From positions 124,001 to 188,000 of the forward strand of contig NZ_JBHTKA010000002.1 in NCBI RefSeq assembly GCF_042676245.1: a stretch of DNA of 64,000 nt, read 5' to 3'. A program made the position numbers and the translations under genes. Below the pieces are notes generated by a model. That model was not told the origin of the DNA. It did not search any database and saw only the letters and a program-made list of their open reading frames with translations. Below are positions 50,618 through 59,813 of this stretch, piece by piece; position 1 is the stretch's first letter; each line of letters begins with the position of its first letter. The DNA comes from Ohtaekwangia kribbensis. GTDB taxonomy: Bacteria > Bacteroidota > Bacteroidia > Cytophagales > Cyclobacteriaceae.

Positions 50618-53564
50618 AGCCGAAGCAATAAGATTACTTGCTGTAACTCGATCAAAATCCAAGATGTTCGAGTACCATGTCCCTGAAAATAGACATATCC
50701 AAGTATCATCATCAGTAAGCAATTTAGTCGACCTAGGGATAGGTATTTTGGGCGACCAAAATTCAGACAACAATGGTGTCCAGCAACCTAACTTATTATT
50801 TTCAGCAAGATATTTTGACTCATTAAATGGTTCGCAAATTCAGTCCAATGACGGACCATACTTAAAATTATTGAGTGCCATTGCGTATTACTTGGGGGGC
50901 TTTCCTGGCAGTACACATGTGATGCTTAGGGACACTCAATCCCTCAATATTGATGCATCGGGCATCGAGAACTTAATTCTAAGGGTTCTTAGAAAAGACC
51001 GCATTGCACTTGATCTGGATCCTGATAATTCGCTAAGTAGTTTCATTTCAATCGCTAATGAAAGTTTCACTCGTTTCCTAGATACTGGAGATACAGAAGA
51101 AAATTTGAGAACAACTTTTTCAAAACTTAGGGATGCGGCTTTGCACGATGGGAATGACCGCGAATTGTTTTTAGCGGATGTTCTACAAGTACTCATCGGC
51201 AAATACCTGGAGCACTCGATTTGGCTTTCTCTACCATCATTTTCAGGTGCCGAAAAGCAACTATGGTCGCCATATATTTTAAAGCAAAATGCAATAAAAG
51301 AATTATGGCCTGCCCAAATGTTGCTTGGGTCAAATGGGGTTTTTAACGGGTCATCAGCGGTTGTTCAAATGCCAACCAGCGCTGGTAAGACTAAATCAGC
51401 AGAACTAATTATTCGGAGTGCAATCTTAAAGGGCAGATCAAAAGTTTCAGTAATTGTTGCTCCCTTTAGGGCGCTATGTCAAGAAATATGTAACTCACTT
51501 ATAGATGAGTTTCAGGGCGAACCTAACGTAAAAGTTAGTCTCGTCTCTGATGTTATGCAGGACGATTTTACTATTGAACTGCAGGAATTATTTTACGTGA
51601 TAATTCTTACCCCTGAGAAGCTCGATTTTATTCTAAGGCACAACCCTGAGTTTTCAAATTCAATTGGTCTGATAATTTTTGATGAAGCTCATTTGTTTGA
51701 CGATCCATTTAGAGGACCAAAGTTCGAGATGTTGCTTGCAAGTTTAAAATCAAAACTATCCCCGCAAATCCAGAGAATTTTAATATCAGCTGTAATGCCA
51801 AACTCTGAAGAGATAGGTAGTTGGTTTATTGGTGATCAATGTAAAAACGTTATTGCAAGAGATTTACATCCAACTGCAAAAAGCACCGCCTTTGTGAATT
51901 GGCTAGGTCAAAATGGCCAATTATCCTTTAGAAATGAAAGTGATGTGAATCGTGAGGATTTTTTCGTTCCGTTTCTGCTGTCGGAGCAGCAGCTTACATT
52001 AAAAGGAAGGGAAACAAAGGAACGATTTTTTCCAGTAAAGAATGACCCAGGGTCCATCGCTCTCTCACTTGGTTGCCGACTTGTGCAGAGTGGGTCGGTC
52101 GCAATTTTCTGCGGTCGAAAGGATTCAGTTTCTTCTTTGTGTTCGGTTGTCGTTGATGCTTTTGACAGAGATGCTACCATTGCAAATCCGGCTGATTTTG
52201 GTGATGAAATTGAACTTTCAAGACTTCAACGATATATAAAAAACACCCTTGGCGATCATCTGGATTATCATAAGGCATCATTACTAGGTATCTTACCACA
52301 CCACGGAAGTACTCCACAAGGTTTACGGCTTTCCGTTGAGTATGCCCTTCAAAAGGAGCACTCAAAGTTTGTTATTTGTACAAGCACCTTAGCTCAAGGA
52401 GTTAATCTTCCGATACGTTACCTAATCGTAACCACTGATAGACAAGGTGAAGATGAAATCAAAACAAGAGATTTTCATAATTTAATTGGAAGAGCGGGAA
52501 GAGCGCTGAAGTATACAGAAGGGACAACAATTTTTGCCAATGATAGCATTATTCGAGAGGCATGGCGCCTTAGCCACACCAAAGAGTTGCTAGATCCCTC
52601 GAATTCGGAAATGTGCCTAAGTCGTCTCTCAATTCTAGTTGAGCCGCGTCCTGATGATGAAACGCAGGCATCTTTCTATGACCGAAATAGACGGGTGGTT
52701 GAAGCTGAGGTTGGTTTATTTCTACTTCAAGTACTAAGTGAAATAAGAGCAAACGAAAGTATCACTGAAAAAGCTAAAATACTTGCCGAGAATACTTTGG
52801 CATATTTTCAAGCAGATGTTGAAGGTAAACAAGCTCTGGTCAATTATTTCGTTGATCGAGCACATCAAATTGCCGAGCAGGAGCCATCGGTCGAAAAGAG
52901 GGTAATCTTTTCTAAATCTGTTCTGAGCTTATCTGACACTCAAGATGTTCATAACTTTTTAGAGGAAAGAGTTGACGAGATAAACCTAGTTAATAGTGCA
53001 GAAGAATTATTGGAACGATTATGGCCGATTATCCATGTCAAGAATGAAGATTTTCCTAAAAAAATTGAAAGTACAAGATTGCTAGCAGCAAGTATTCTTT
53101 GGATCAAAGGTTCCGGGTTTGCTGAAATATTTAACCTATTGGAGGATGAAGATTTTTCAAAGGCAACTGCGAAGCGAAAAAGGAGACCGAATGTAGATAT
53201 TATAGTTTCACTTTGTGAAAATTTGATAGGATTCCGATGTTCACTGGTTGTCGGTTCATGCCTAGAGATTCTTCAACTTTTTGATAGATACAACAGAGAA
53301 AAAGACTCAATATTCAAGCAACTCCAAAAGATGCTTCGCTATGGGATTAAGCAAAGGCTTGAAATAAAGCTATACGAGTTGGGTTTCTCAGATCGTAACC
53401 TTGTCGTGGAACTAGCTGGAATTATTTCCGATGACCTCGCGGGGTTGGAGCTAAGCGCTTTGCAAAATTCTTTTAGAACGAATCTAGTTTCAATCTCTGA
53501 GGTAATTAGTACCAAATATCCAGCATACTTTACTAAGAAACTAAACGATTTTTTAGCCGAATAG
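50604..53564 (+). CDS. hamB: HamB-like superfamily 2 helicase of a Hachiman-type system
   Basis: The protein has 986 residues from a GTG start inside hamA; ATG 50664 is the alternative. Helicase motifs are intact: MPTSAGKTKSAE (Walker A, Lys262), IIFDEAHLFD (DEAH, 360-363), LISAVMP (motif III) and LIGRAGRALKY (motif VI, Arg630 and Arg633). About 240 residues of unknown fold precede the helicase core and some 330 helical residues follow it. HamB scans DNA and restrains HamA. Tight overlap and size fit that partnership. AbpB-type helicases cannot be excluded by eye. Confidence 0.82.
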   Translation: MISPEAEAIRLLAVTRSKSKMFEYHVPENRHIQVSSSVSNLVDLGIGILGDQNSDNNGVQQPNLLFSARYFDSLNGSQIQSNDGPYLKLLSAIAYYLGGFPGSTHVMLRDTQSLNIDASGIENLILRVLRKDRIALDLDPDNSLSSFISIANESFTRFLDTGDTEENLRTTFSKLRDAALHDGNDRELFLADVLQVLIGKYLEHSIWLSLPSFSGAEKQLWSPYILKQNAIKELWPAQMLLGSNGVFNGSSAVVQMPTSAGKTKSAELIIRSAILKGRSKVSVIVAPFRALCQEICNSLIDEFQGEPNVKVSLVSDVMQDDFTIELQELFYVIILTPEKLDFILRHNPEFSNSIGLIIFDEAHLFDDPFRGPKFEMLLASLKSKLSPQIQRILISAVMPNSEEIGSWFIGDQCKNVIARDLHPTAKSTAFVNWLGQNGQLSFRNESDVNREDFFVPFLLSEQQLTLKGRETKERFFPVKNDPGSIALSLGCRLVQSGSVAIFCGRKDSVSSLCSVVVDAFDRDATIANPADFGDEIELSRLQRYIKNTLGDHLDYHKASLLGILPHHGSTPQGLRLSVEYALQKEHSKFVICTSTLAQGVNLPIRYLIVTTDRQGEDEIKTRDFHNLIGRAGRALKYTEGTTIFANDSIIREAWRLSHTKELLDPSNSEMCLSRLSILVEPRPDDETQASFYDRNRRVVEAEVGLFLLQVLSEIRANESITEKAKILAENTLAYFQADVEGKQALVNYFVDRAHQIAEQEPSVEKRVIFSKSVLSLSDTQDVHNFLEERVDEINLVNSAEELLERLWPIIHVKNEDFPKKIESTRLLAASILWIKGSGFAEIFNLLEDEDFSKATAKRKRRPNVDIIVSLCENLIGFRCSLVVGSCLEILQLFDRYNREKDSIFKQLQKMLRYGIKQRLEIKLYELGFSDRNLVVELAGIISDDLAGLELSALQNSFRTNLVSISEVISTKYPAYFTKKLNDFLAE

Positions 53565-53624
53565 CTGAATTGAATACACTAGTCTAACTCACTTGACTCC
53601 GATGCCGCTAACTAGTATTTCAAA

Positions 53625-54878
53625 CTATTTCTGAAATCTGTCTTCAATTCTTGCAATTGCCTTAATGGCAGCCTCACCTACTTCAGTATCCGTATATTGT
53701 TTGAGTAAAGAAGTATCAAGTAAGTTACCCACTTCCCCCAATCCATAGATAGAGTGAATAAGAATTTTGTTTTTTTCCGGCCACTGAAAGTATTGCTTTT
53801 GAATATCTGGACGAGATATTGCATTTCGATAAATCTCCGCAAAATTTTCAGGAAACATAGCACTGACATGCATCACAACATTGCGGTCTTTTGCAAGTTG
53901 TGCAATACTTAGGTTATTCGCGTCACGACAAACCATAATTACGCCAGCCGATGCTCCCGCTTCATGATCTAACAATACCTTCCAGGCATTCTCAGTGCTT
54001 TGGAATCTTATATCAGAGGTTAAATCTCGTCTGTTCAGCCAATACAAAATTTCAGCATAAGATTTGAGTGCCTTAGAAGGAGCATCTGTTAAGGAAGCAT
54101 TCGCCAAAACTATACTCTTGCCAAGCCAACCTAATATGACGTGGGCAGCCAAATAGGTTTCGATAGCTTCCTGCGGCATATTTGATTGTTTTGAAGGAAG
54201 CTTGCAAAATGGAATATAACTATCGGCTGTCGAAGGGTCCTCAAAGACCGCCAATCTATAGAGTGCAGTTGGCAGGCCGAATACATATTCTCGCACTGCT
54301 GCACCCTTAACTGCCATATGATACAATTTTTTGGCATCGACTTCTGAGAGCTCATTAAGTACTTGCCAGTATGCCCCATAATATGGATGGTCAAATGTTC
54401 TTTGATGGAACGAGAAGGCTTCATTCTGATTTTTTGGATCATTCTCGTCATTAAAGATGCTTATCAATTCATTTCGAACAACATCTTGATACTGGAGCTC
54501 ATCGTTTTCGAGTGCGCCAAGCGAATGTAGAGCTTCCATAATTGAAGTCGGCATCAGGAAGTTTTCTTTCTCTATTTCTAGTAGGTTGTTTAGCGCATCG
54601 ATCAATTCTTCACGCTGCTCTATTGAGTATCCGTCAGAATAATGCGCGGCATCAATCAATGCATTTTTTAGATGATACGGAAAATACTTCCAACGCTCTT
54701 TTATCCACACCGATAATACTGGCGCCAATAGAGTTTTCCATGCTTGGTTTCTAAACCTGAACAGCCGGACTAATTCGATCAATAAATACAACTGGCCATT
54801 CGTAAGATCATTTGCATCAATCCTTTTTTTACATACTCCAGCAGAAGTGGTGATGGAATTAATTCCATCATACTCCAT
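53625..54878 (-). CDS. Alpha-solenoid (HEAT-like) sensor part of the HNH-NACHT protein, -1 frame
   Basis: This frame has 417 codons, mostly paired helices of a HEAT-like solenoid, with Leu/Ala-rich repeats and no catalytic motif. Its first 18 codons overlap the upstream NACHT gene in the -1 frame and look non-coding. From codon 19 (AGG, directly after seven A bases) the protein reads naturally: RIDANDLTNGQLYLL. It is thus best seen as the C-terminal ligand-sensing arm of the NACHT protein, reached by frameshifting or broken off by a one-base indel. Joined, the protein would have about 1052 residues, normal for bacterial NACHT systems. A separate protein starting at 54878 is the weaker alternative. 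Confidence 0.6.
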   Translation of the reverse strand: MEYDGINSITTSAGVCKKRIDANDLTNGQLYLLIELVRLFRFRNQAWKTLLAPVLSVWIKERWKYFPYHLKNALIDAAHYSDGYSIEQREELIDALNNLLEIEKENFLMPTSIMEALHSLGALENDELQYQDVVRNELISIFNDENDPKNQNEAFSFHQRTFDHPYYGAYWQVLNELSEVDAKKLYHMAVKGAAVREYVFGLPTALYRLAVFEDPSTADSYIPFCKLPSKQSNMPQEAIETYLAAHVILGWLGKSIVLANASLTDAPSKALKSYAEILYWLNRRDLTSDIRFQSTENAWKVLLDHEAGASAGVIMVCRDANNLSIAQLAKDRNVVMHVSAMFPENFAEIYRNAISRPDIQKQYFQWPEKNKILIHSIYGLGEVGNLLDTSLLKQYTDTEVGEAAIKAIARIEDRFQK

Positions 54879-56782
54879 CCCCCGTTATTAAAATTTTTGG
54901 CAATCATTGAGGCTGATGTCTCTATAGAAGAGTAGAAGCGCAGATACGCTTCCTGAAACATATCCGAACGGAGAGAAATTCGTTTTTCAATTGCTTCGGG
55001 TCTAAGTCTTGTGAATTCTCGACTCAAAACTTCATCTGTTTGTTGAAAAACTTCAAAAATCTCATGAATACATTTACCATTTACTAAGACAAGTGGAAGA
55101 GCATGGATAAAAGTAATTTCCTGTTGGGTCCAAGGGTAGGCTGAGTTTTCATGAATCAAAACCCTAAACATGAATGTTTCTACCGCAGACGGGCCAGGTT
55201 TCTTCTCTGCGGTATCAGTGATTTTAAAACTTAGATTGGCGATTTCCATTTTCACCTTGGAGAAAAGTTCAATGCACTTTTGTTGTGCCCATTGCTTGGC
55301 ATATCCACCGCAATCTCCATCAAGGCATGCCTCAATAACATTGAAATCCTGAGTTGCCGCCAAAACAGAATCGAGTAGCGGATAGTCATCGATTGCTCCT
55401 AAAATCAACACACGTTGCTCATTGTGTTTAGGTAAAGACAACGCTTTTATTAACTTTTTCAAATCTCCATTTGCATCCCTGACAACTGCCTCTGCTGCAA
55501 AGGCATTGAAAAACAATTCATGGCCAAAGTACACTCGACCTGCGCGATTTACTAGTAGCCCAGAGTCAAACAAGTAACCAGTATTTTGCTGAACCGACAT
55601 AAGCCGGTCAAAATCACGCGCAGATAAACTAAACGTGATTCGATCGTAAAGAAATTTCGCAACGGATGAAAGTGCGGTTATCCCTAGTTGAGTGTTCTTA
55701 CCAAGTCGATGACGAGCATAAAGATCAAATATTTCAAAGCGACTAGCTTCAAGGGAGATTACACTTGCGACTTCACCGATCAGCTTGGCCTCCAATCCAG
55801 TTTTAACAGCTGCAAGCAGAGCATCAGTACGGTCAAGATTAGGCAAGCTCGAGTTTCGCCTGGCAATTTCTTTTTTTATATCTATACTTGGCGCGGGAAC
55901 TTCAATTTCTAAGAAGTTGAGTTCATCAAGCCCCTTAACAGAGTGCTGCGTTGTAATAATTACCCGTGCCTGATGTCGGTTTACGAACGCTAAAATCCAA
56001 AGATTAAGTTTCACAGCAAGGTTAGGCGGGCATTCATTGTATCCGTCAATGATTAACACAATCTTTTTTTCAAGAACCGTGCAGGCTTCGTCTACTTCCC
56101 TTAAAGTAAGTGTTGTCAGACTCGATCTTTTTTCAACATCCTGATCAATCTGATTTACGAATTGAATCGCTTCGATTAAAAGCGGGACATTTCCTTGTTG
56201 CACAATTTTCATTGCAACAGCTTTAGCGAATAAACTCTTGCCTCGGCCCGATCCACCAACAATTTGAATGTTATTCTCTAACAGTTCAGCAATTCTTTCG
56301 TTGGTTATGAGGACTGGTTCATGATTTATAATGTAATCGCCCGTGACAAATAATTTTGTTGACTCCTCGTACGCATAGATAATTTCAGCACTGTGCTTTT
56401 GAATAATTAAATGAGCCTTTTCTTGACTCATCCTTGCATTTTGTAGCTCATTATTGTTCTCGTGTGCCCTCTTGATTCGTTTAAGTTCCTGAGCAGAGTA
56501 AGTAACCTCCTGTTGATCTATTTTATCATGGCAGTTTGCGCAAACCAGAATAAGATTGTCATATTTGTTTAACTCCTTTTTTGTTGGTCCAGGCATTCCA
56601 CGCGGACCATCAATGGATATAGCATTGATGTGAGCAATTTTAGCAATACTTACTACTTTGCCTCCCTCCGAGTGAGGAAGTTCTATTATAGTACACTGAC
56701 ATAGGGCGCAGCGATTCCCTGATCTTGCAAAAAGAGCTTTTACGGTTGTTTGAGGGATGGAAGGGCGTAGCGATCCTGACAT
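54779..56782 (-). CDS. HNH nuclease-NACHT NTPase (STAND-type antiphage protein)
   Basis: The 667-codon frame encodes an N-terminal HNH-like zinc nuclease: Cys25 and Cys28 in RCALCQC, His51 in IAHINAIS, and Cys81, Cys84 and His85 in LVCANCHDKID. A NACHT-type ATPase follows, with Walker A GGSGRGKS (176-183) and Walker B IVLIIDGYNECP (Asp246). The winged-helix and early solenoid region reaches to about residue 650. The last 14 residues after codon 653 are in a frame that soon stops. Bacterial NACHT proteins of this kind oligomerise on sensing phage and fire the effector, here probably DNA cleavage by HNH. The reading frame should continue in the -1 frame. Confidence 0.78.
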   Translation of the reverse strand: MSGSLRPSIPQTTVKALFARSGNRCALCQCTIIELPHSEGGKVVSIAKIAHINAISIDGPRGMPGPTKKELNKYDNLILVCANCHDKIDQQEVTYSAQELKRIKRAHENNNELQNARMSQEKAHLIIQKHSAEIIYAYEESTKLFVTGDYIINHEPVLITNERIAELLENNIQIVGGSGRGKSLFAKAVAMKIVQQGNVPLLIEAIQFVNQIDQDVEKRSSLTTLTLREVDEACTVLEKKIVLIIDGYNECPPNLAVKLNLWILAFVNRHQARVIITTQHSVKGLDELNFLEIEVPAPSIDIKKEIARRNSSLPNLDRTDALLAAVKTGLEAKLIGEVASVISLEASRFEIFDLYARHRLGKNTQLGITALSSVAKFLYDRITFSLSARDFDRLMSVQQNTGYLFDSGLLVNRAGRVYFGHELFFNAFAAEAVVRDANGDLKKLIKALSLPKHNEQRVLILGAIDDYPLLDSVLAATQDFNVIEACLDGDCGGYAKQWAQQKCIELFSKVKMEIANLSFKITDTAEKKPGPSAVETFMFRVLIHENSAYPWTQQEITFIHALPLVLVNGKCIHEIFEVFQQTDEVLSREFTRLRPEAIEKRISLRSDMFQEAYLRFYSSIETSASMIAKNFNNGGWSMMELIPSPLLLEYVKKGLMQMILRMASCIY
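54824..54830 (-). other. A AAA AAA slippery heptamer at the NACHT frame junction
   Basis: On the coding (minus) strand the bases read GTA AAA AAA GGA in the NACHT frame (codons 651-654). The heptamer A AAA AAA lies in the exact X XXY YYZ phase, and a -1 slip leads straight into the long downstream frame at AGG. A GGAG lies 5 nt upstream. Programmed frameshifting, transcriptional slippage or a simple one-base mutation would all fit. Confidence 0.5.
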
Positions 56783-57122
56783 CTTTATCTAATTTCCCTT
56801 TCAATTTAGCAGGTTTGTCCAATTAGCTTTCGTTTTTTTTGTTCTGAAGGCTCTTTAGCGCAACAGCAACACACATTGTGCAGGCCACACATGCCAACGC
56901 GAAAACCAAAGCCTACCCAAAGAGTGTCGCTGCCCCAGCCCGGTGGTGAATGATGAAGATTGAGTTATTGAAAGCCAACGCTAAAAAACTTTCTATGAAG
57001 ATTCCGGTAAGCCCGGATGCCTAAGCTATGTTAACATAACGCTCGCCATTATATAACTAAAGCCCCACTAAATTCCTGCACAGCTCAACCATCCCATCTA
57101 TTTGTATCTCGCATCAACCAAG
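56783..57122. other. Non-coding right flank of the defence island
   Basis: These 340 bases have no believable gene. TGCAGGCCACACATGCCA (56879-56896) and GATGAAGATTGAG (56952-56964) echo the left flank at 48262-48279 and 48192-48204 in the same orientation. The inverted boundary unit C follows at 57027. Confidence 0.5.
57027..57057 (-). repeat. Boundary repeat unit C, right island edge
   Basis: On the minus strand it reads GTTATATAATGGCGAGC then GTTATGTTAACATA, the same GTTATATAAT...TTATGTTAAC plan as units A and B but inverted. Units A/B and C therefore bracket about 9 kb as inverted repeats. The palindrome ATGTTAACAT is contained in it. Confidence 0.5.
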
Positions 57123-57602
57123 TTAATCCCAATCACCCCAGGAGTCACCGCCATCACCATCGTCAAGGCCAGTTGTTGCTACTGGAAGTTTTGCATAGAG
57201 GCCGGCACTCTGATGTTTTTGGCCACGGAAAAAGCGCATCCTATAATCTAAACCTAAGTAGTAATTGATCCAAGCCGTACCCTGAAGCCCAAGTTTCGCG
57301 CCATCGCCTCCACCAACCTGTAATACCGGGCCCACAGAAATACCCGCGACACCAATGCCGGTTTGCAGCTCTGAGTAAAATCTTGTTGTTTTTCTTCGAT
57401 CGAATTCAATTCCGAAATCGACACTGTGAGGGAATTGGGAGACATTCCAGTATGCTCCCTCTATGGCGAAAGACACGGTTGGCTTTCCACGCCCAAAGTT
57501 CGCATGCAGCATAGGGCCAACCGTCCAAATCTCTTGCGCCAGAACATTCGAATTAACAATGAATAACAAGGCGGTAATAATTAGTATTTTACGAGAGACC
57601 AT
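57123..57602 (-). CDS. Small secreted beta-barrel-like protein
   Basis: The protein has 159 residues from ATG 57602, which gives a signal peptide ending near SNVLAQ. The mature part alternates aromatic and small residues in strands (TVGPMLHANFGRG, FYSELQTGIGVAGISVGP, INYYLGLDYRMRF), like a small outer-membrane barrel. The end is acidic and glycine-rich (GLDDGDGGDSWGDWD), perhaps binding cations. No family is recognised. It is the first gene after the island on the right. Confidence 0.6.
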   Translation of the reverse strand: MVSRKILIITALLFIVNSNVLAQEIWTVGPMLHANFGRGKPTVSFAIEGAYWNVSQFPHSVDFGIEFDRRKTTRFYSELQTGIGVAGISVGPVLQVGGGDGAKLGLQGTAWINYYLGLDYRMRFFRGQKHQSAGLYAKLPVATTGLDDGDGGDSWGDWD

Positions 57603-57712
57603 TTGGCTGTGATCTACAGCATCTATACCCACTTTATACTTCATTTTTTGATTAAGATAGTATTCTTCATAAGCGTCAACACACACATTGTAACCCCTCG
57701 CAAGGTCTAATT

Positions 57713-58198
57713 TTACAGTATCTGATGCGTCTGCTTTAAAATATCCATTACAAAAATGCTTTTGAATTGGCCAATGCCTTTTACGCCACTGAGTTCGTTG
57801 ACGTAAAAGTCGCGGTAGCTTTTCATGCTGCTGGCAACAATCTTGAGCATGAAATCAAATTCGCCTGATACGTTATAGCATTCAATTACTTCCGGAAATT
57901 TTGTAACGGCTTCGATAAACTCTTTACCAGTCTTTTTGTTGTGAACGTTCAGCGAAACGTAGCAGATAACCATGATACCTTTATTCACGAGTTCGTTGTT
58001 CAGCAGCGCTACATATTGACGGATCACACCGCTGTTCTCGAGTCGCTTGATGCGCTCGTGGATTGGTGTCGCGCTCAGGTGTACACGCGATGCTATGTCG
58101 CGCACCGTAAGCTTGGCATCTTCCTGTAGCAACCGTAGTATCTGTATATCCGTTGCATCCAGTTTAACCTCGTCTGTAGTGTCTTGTTCTTTTTTCAT
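57713..58198 (-). CDS. Lrp/AsnC family transcriptional regulator
   Basis: The protein has 161 residues. An N-terminal helix-turn-helix (ATDIQILRLLQEDAKLTVRD, then HLSATPIHERIKRLENSGVI) is followed by the RAM ligand-binding domain (GKEFIEAVTKFPEVIECYNV, then GEFDFMLKIVASSM). It forms dimers and octamers that respond to amino acids. It is divergent from the MFS exporter gene 128 bp away and probably controls it, as is common for amino-acid export pairs. Confidence 0.93.
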   Translation of the reverse strand: MKKEQDTTDEVKLDATDIQILRLLQEDAKLTVRDIASRVHLSATPIHERIKRLENSGVIRQYVALLNNELVNKGIMVICYVSLNVHNKKTGKEFIEAVTKFPEVIECYNVSGEFDFMLKIVASSMKSYRDFYVNELSGVKGIGQFKSIFVMDILKQTHQIL

Positions 58199-58302
58199 AT
58201 TTCTGGAGAGTGATCGTCAAGCATTCTGTTCTTTAAAATTAATAAAAACAATAGGAATATCCTGAAAATACCACAATCCTCGGAAGGTCTGTTCTGTTAT
58301 AT

Positions 58303-58310
58303 TAATTTTG
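58303..58310 (+). promoter_or_regulatory. TAATTTTG -7 box before the MFS gene
   Basis: TAATTTTG is an exact TAnnTTTG element 16 nt before the MFS start codon. No -33 TTG is evident at the usual distance, which would suit a promoter that depends on an activator such as the divergent Lrp regulator. Confidence 0.5.
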
Positions 58311-58326
58311 ACCGAACATCGGAATT

Positions 58327-59694
58327 ATGGACAGTCGTAAGAAAATAATCCTCCTGGTGGCATGTACAGCCGTTTTATTTGAAGCGCTCGATATAGCGAT
58401 CATCAATCTTGCCATGCCGCTTGTACGTGCTGATTTTGGTTTGGACAACAGCACGGTGCAATGGCTTCAGACAGTATATATACTTTCGTATGGTGGCTTT
58501 ATGATTGTTGGTGGTAAACTCGCTGATCTTGCCGGCCGAAAGAAAATCTTTATGATTGGAGCCGCGCTGTTTTTGACCACATCGCTGGGAGCTGCGCTGT
58601 CATTTACCTTTGAGCAACTTATGATGTTCCGACTGGTGCAAGGTATTGGCGCTGCCTTTGTTATGCCGTCTGCACTCTCTATCATCACGCACACTTTTGA
58701 AGAAGGTCCTGCGCGCAGCAAAGCCATTGGTATATTCAGCGCGTTTGCGGCAATTGGTTCCGGTACGGGGCTTTCTGTCGGAGGAATTATTGCTACGTAT
58801 AGCGGATGGCAAGGTGTATTTTTTATTAACGTGCCAGTGATCGCAATTACCTTGTGTATAGGATACATCTATATACCGGCAGATGCACGTGTGCAGCAAA
58901 AGAATCGTGCTGATATATTTTCGGCCGTAATACTCACACTGGGTATTATGCTACTCTCCTACTTCGTACATGAACTGATGCATTTTGGTGACTATCCGGT
59001 TATGATGACCGCCATGCTGCTGTGCATTATTGCAGCGATGTATATCTTCATCTCCCGGAATCAAAAACGTAAAGATCCGCTGATCGACTTTTCAATCTTT
59101 CGTTCTGCCCTCCCCTTGCAGGGAAATATAGCGTCTGTTTTTCTGGGGGCTTTCTTTACCAGTTATCTTTTTATACTGTCACTCGTGCTTCAGCAGAATA
59201 TGCAGTATGACACCGCAACGGCCGGGCTATTGCTTTTACCTTTCAGTATACTTTCGGTGATGGTGGGAAAATTCCTGATACCGGTGCTCGTTCGCAAGAT
59301 GCCTGTTCAGCAATCATCGCTATTGGGAATGAGTACGATGTTGCTCGGAGGTATATTATTGATTGTTGTTCTGACGACAGGCTATCCGCTGATTATTCTG
59401 CTGCTTTCGGTAGCGTGTGTTACGGGCATTGGCATTGCTGTGACCTACACAAGTCTTACCGTTATGGCGATGCATGGTATACCGCAGCAACATCATGGGC
59501 TGGCATCCAGTGTGGCAACTACGGCTTATTTCTTTGGTGGTGGTTTGGGGCTTTCGATTCTCGGGCCCTTTCTCGAACTCAGTGTAAGTGAAGGGTCTAT
59601 AAATATACTCCCGGCTATATGCCTCACGTTGTTTGCCGCTGCGGGTGTGATGTATTTACTTTTGAATAAGCGTGCTGTAGCTATAGCAGCGTGA
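58327..59694 (+). CDS. MFS transporter, DHA2 (EmrB/QacA-like) family
   Basis: The protein has 455 residues and about 14 membrane helices, the DHA2 size. The first helix has FEALDIAIINLAMP, then TVQWLQTVYILSYGGFMI and the loop GGKLADLAGRKKIF, the family's motif A. Motif C-like glycines appear near GSGTGLSVGGIIATYSGWQ. Members expel drugs or small metabolites by proton exchange. The divergent Lrp gene is the likely regulator and hints at amino-acid-like substrates, but this is not shown. Confidence 0.92.
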   Translation: MDSRKKIILLVACTAVLFEALDIAIINLAMPLVRADFGLDNSTVQWLQTVYILSYGGFMIVGGKLADLAGRKKIFMIGAALFLTTSLGAALSFTFEQLMMFRLVQGIGAAFVMPSALSIITHTFEEGPARSKAIGIFSAFAAIGSGTGLSVGGIIATYSGWQGVFFINVPVIAITLCIGYIYIPADARVQQKNRADIFSAVILTLGIMLLSYFVHELMHFGDYPVMMTAMLLCIIAAMYIFISRNQKRKDPLIDFSIFRSALPLQGNIASVFLGAFFTSYLFILSLVLQQNMQYDTATAGLLLLPFSILSVMVGKFLIPVLVRKMPVQQSSLLGMSTMLLGGILLIVVLTTGYPLIILLLSVACVTGIGIAVTYTSLTVMAMHGIPQQHHGLASSVATTAYFFGGGLGLSILGPFLELSVSEGSINILPAICLTLFAAAGVMYLLLNKRAVAIAA

Positions 59695-59813
59695 TGAAAC
59701 CCAATTGCACAGACCCCACAAAGGAGACCACAAAGTTCGCCGAAGAGATTTCCGTCACATGCAACCTGGATTAACGATTAAATGATAACTGATAACCCTT
59801 AACGAGGCCAACA

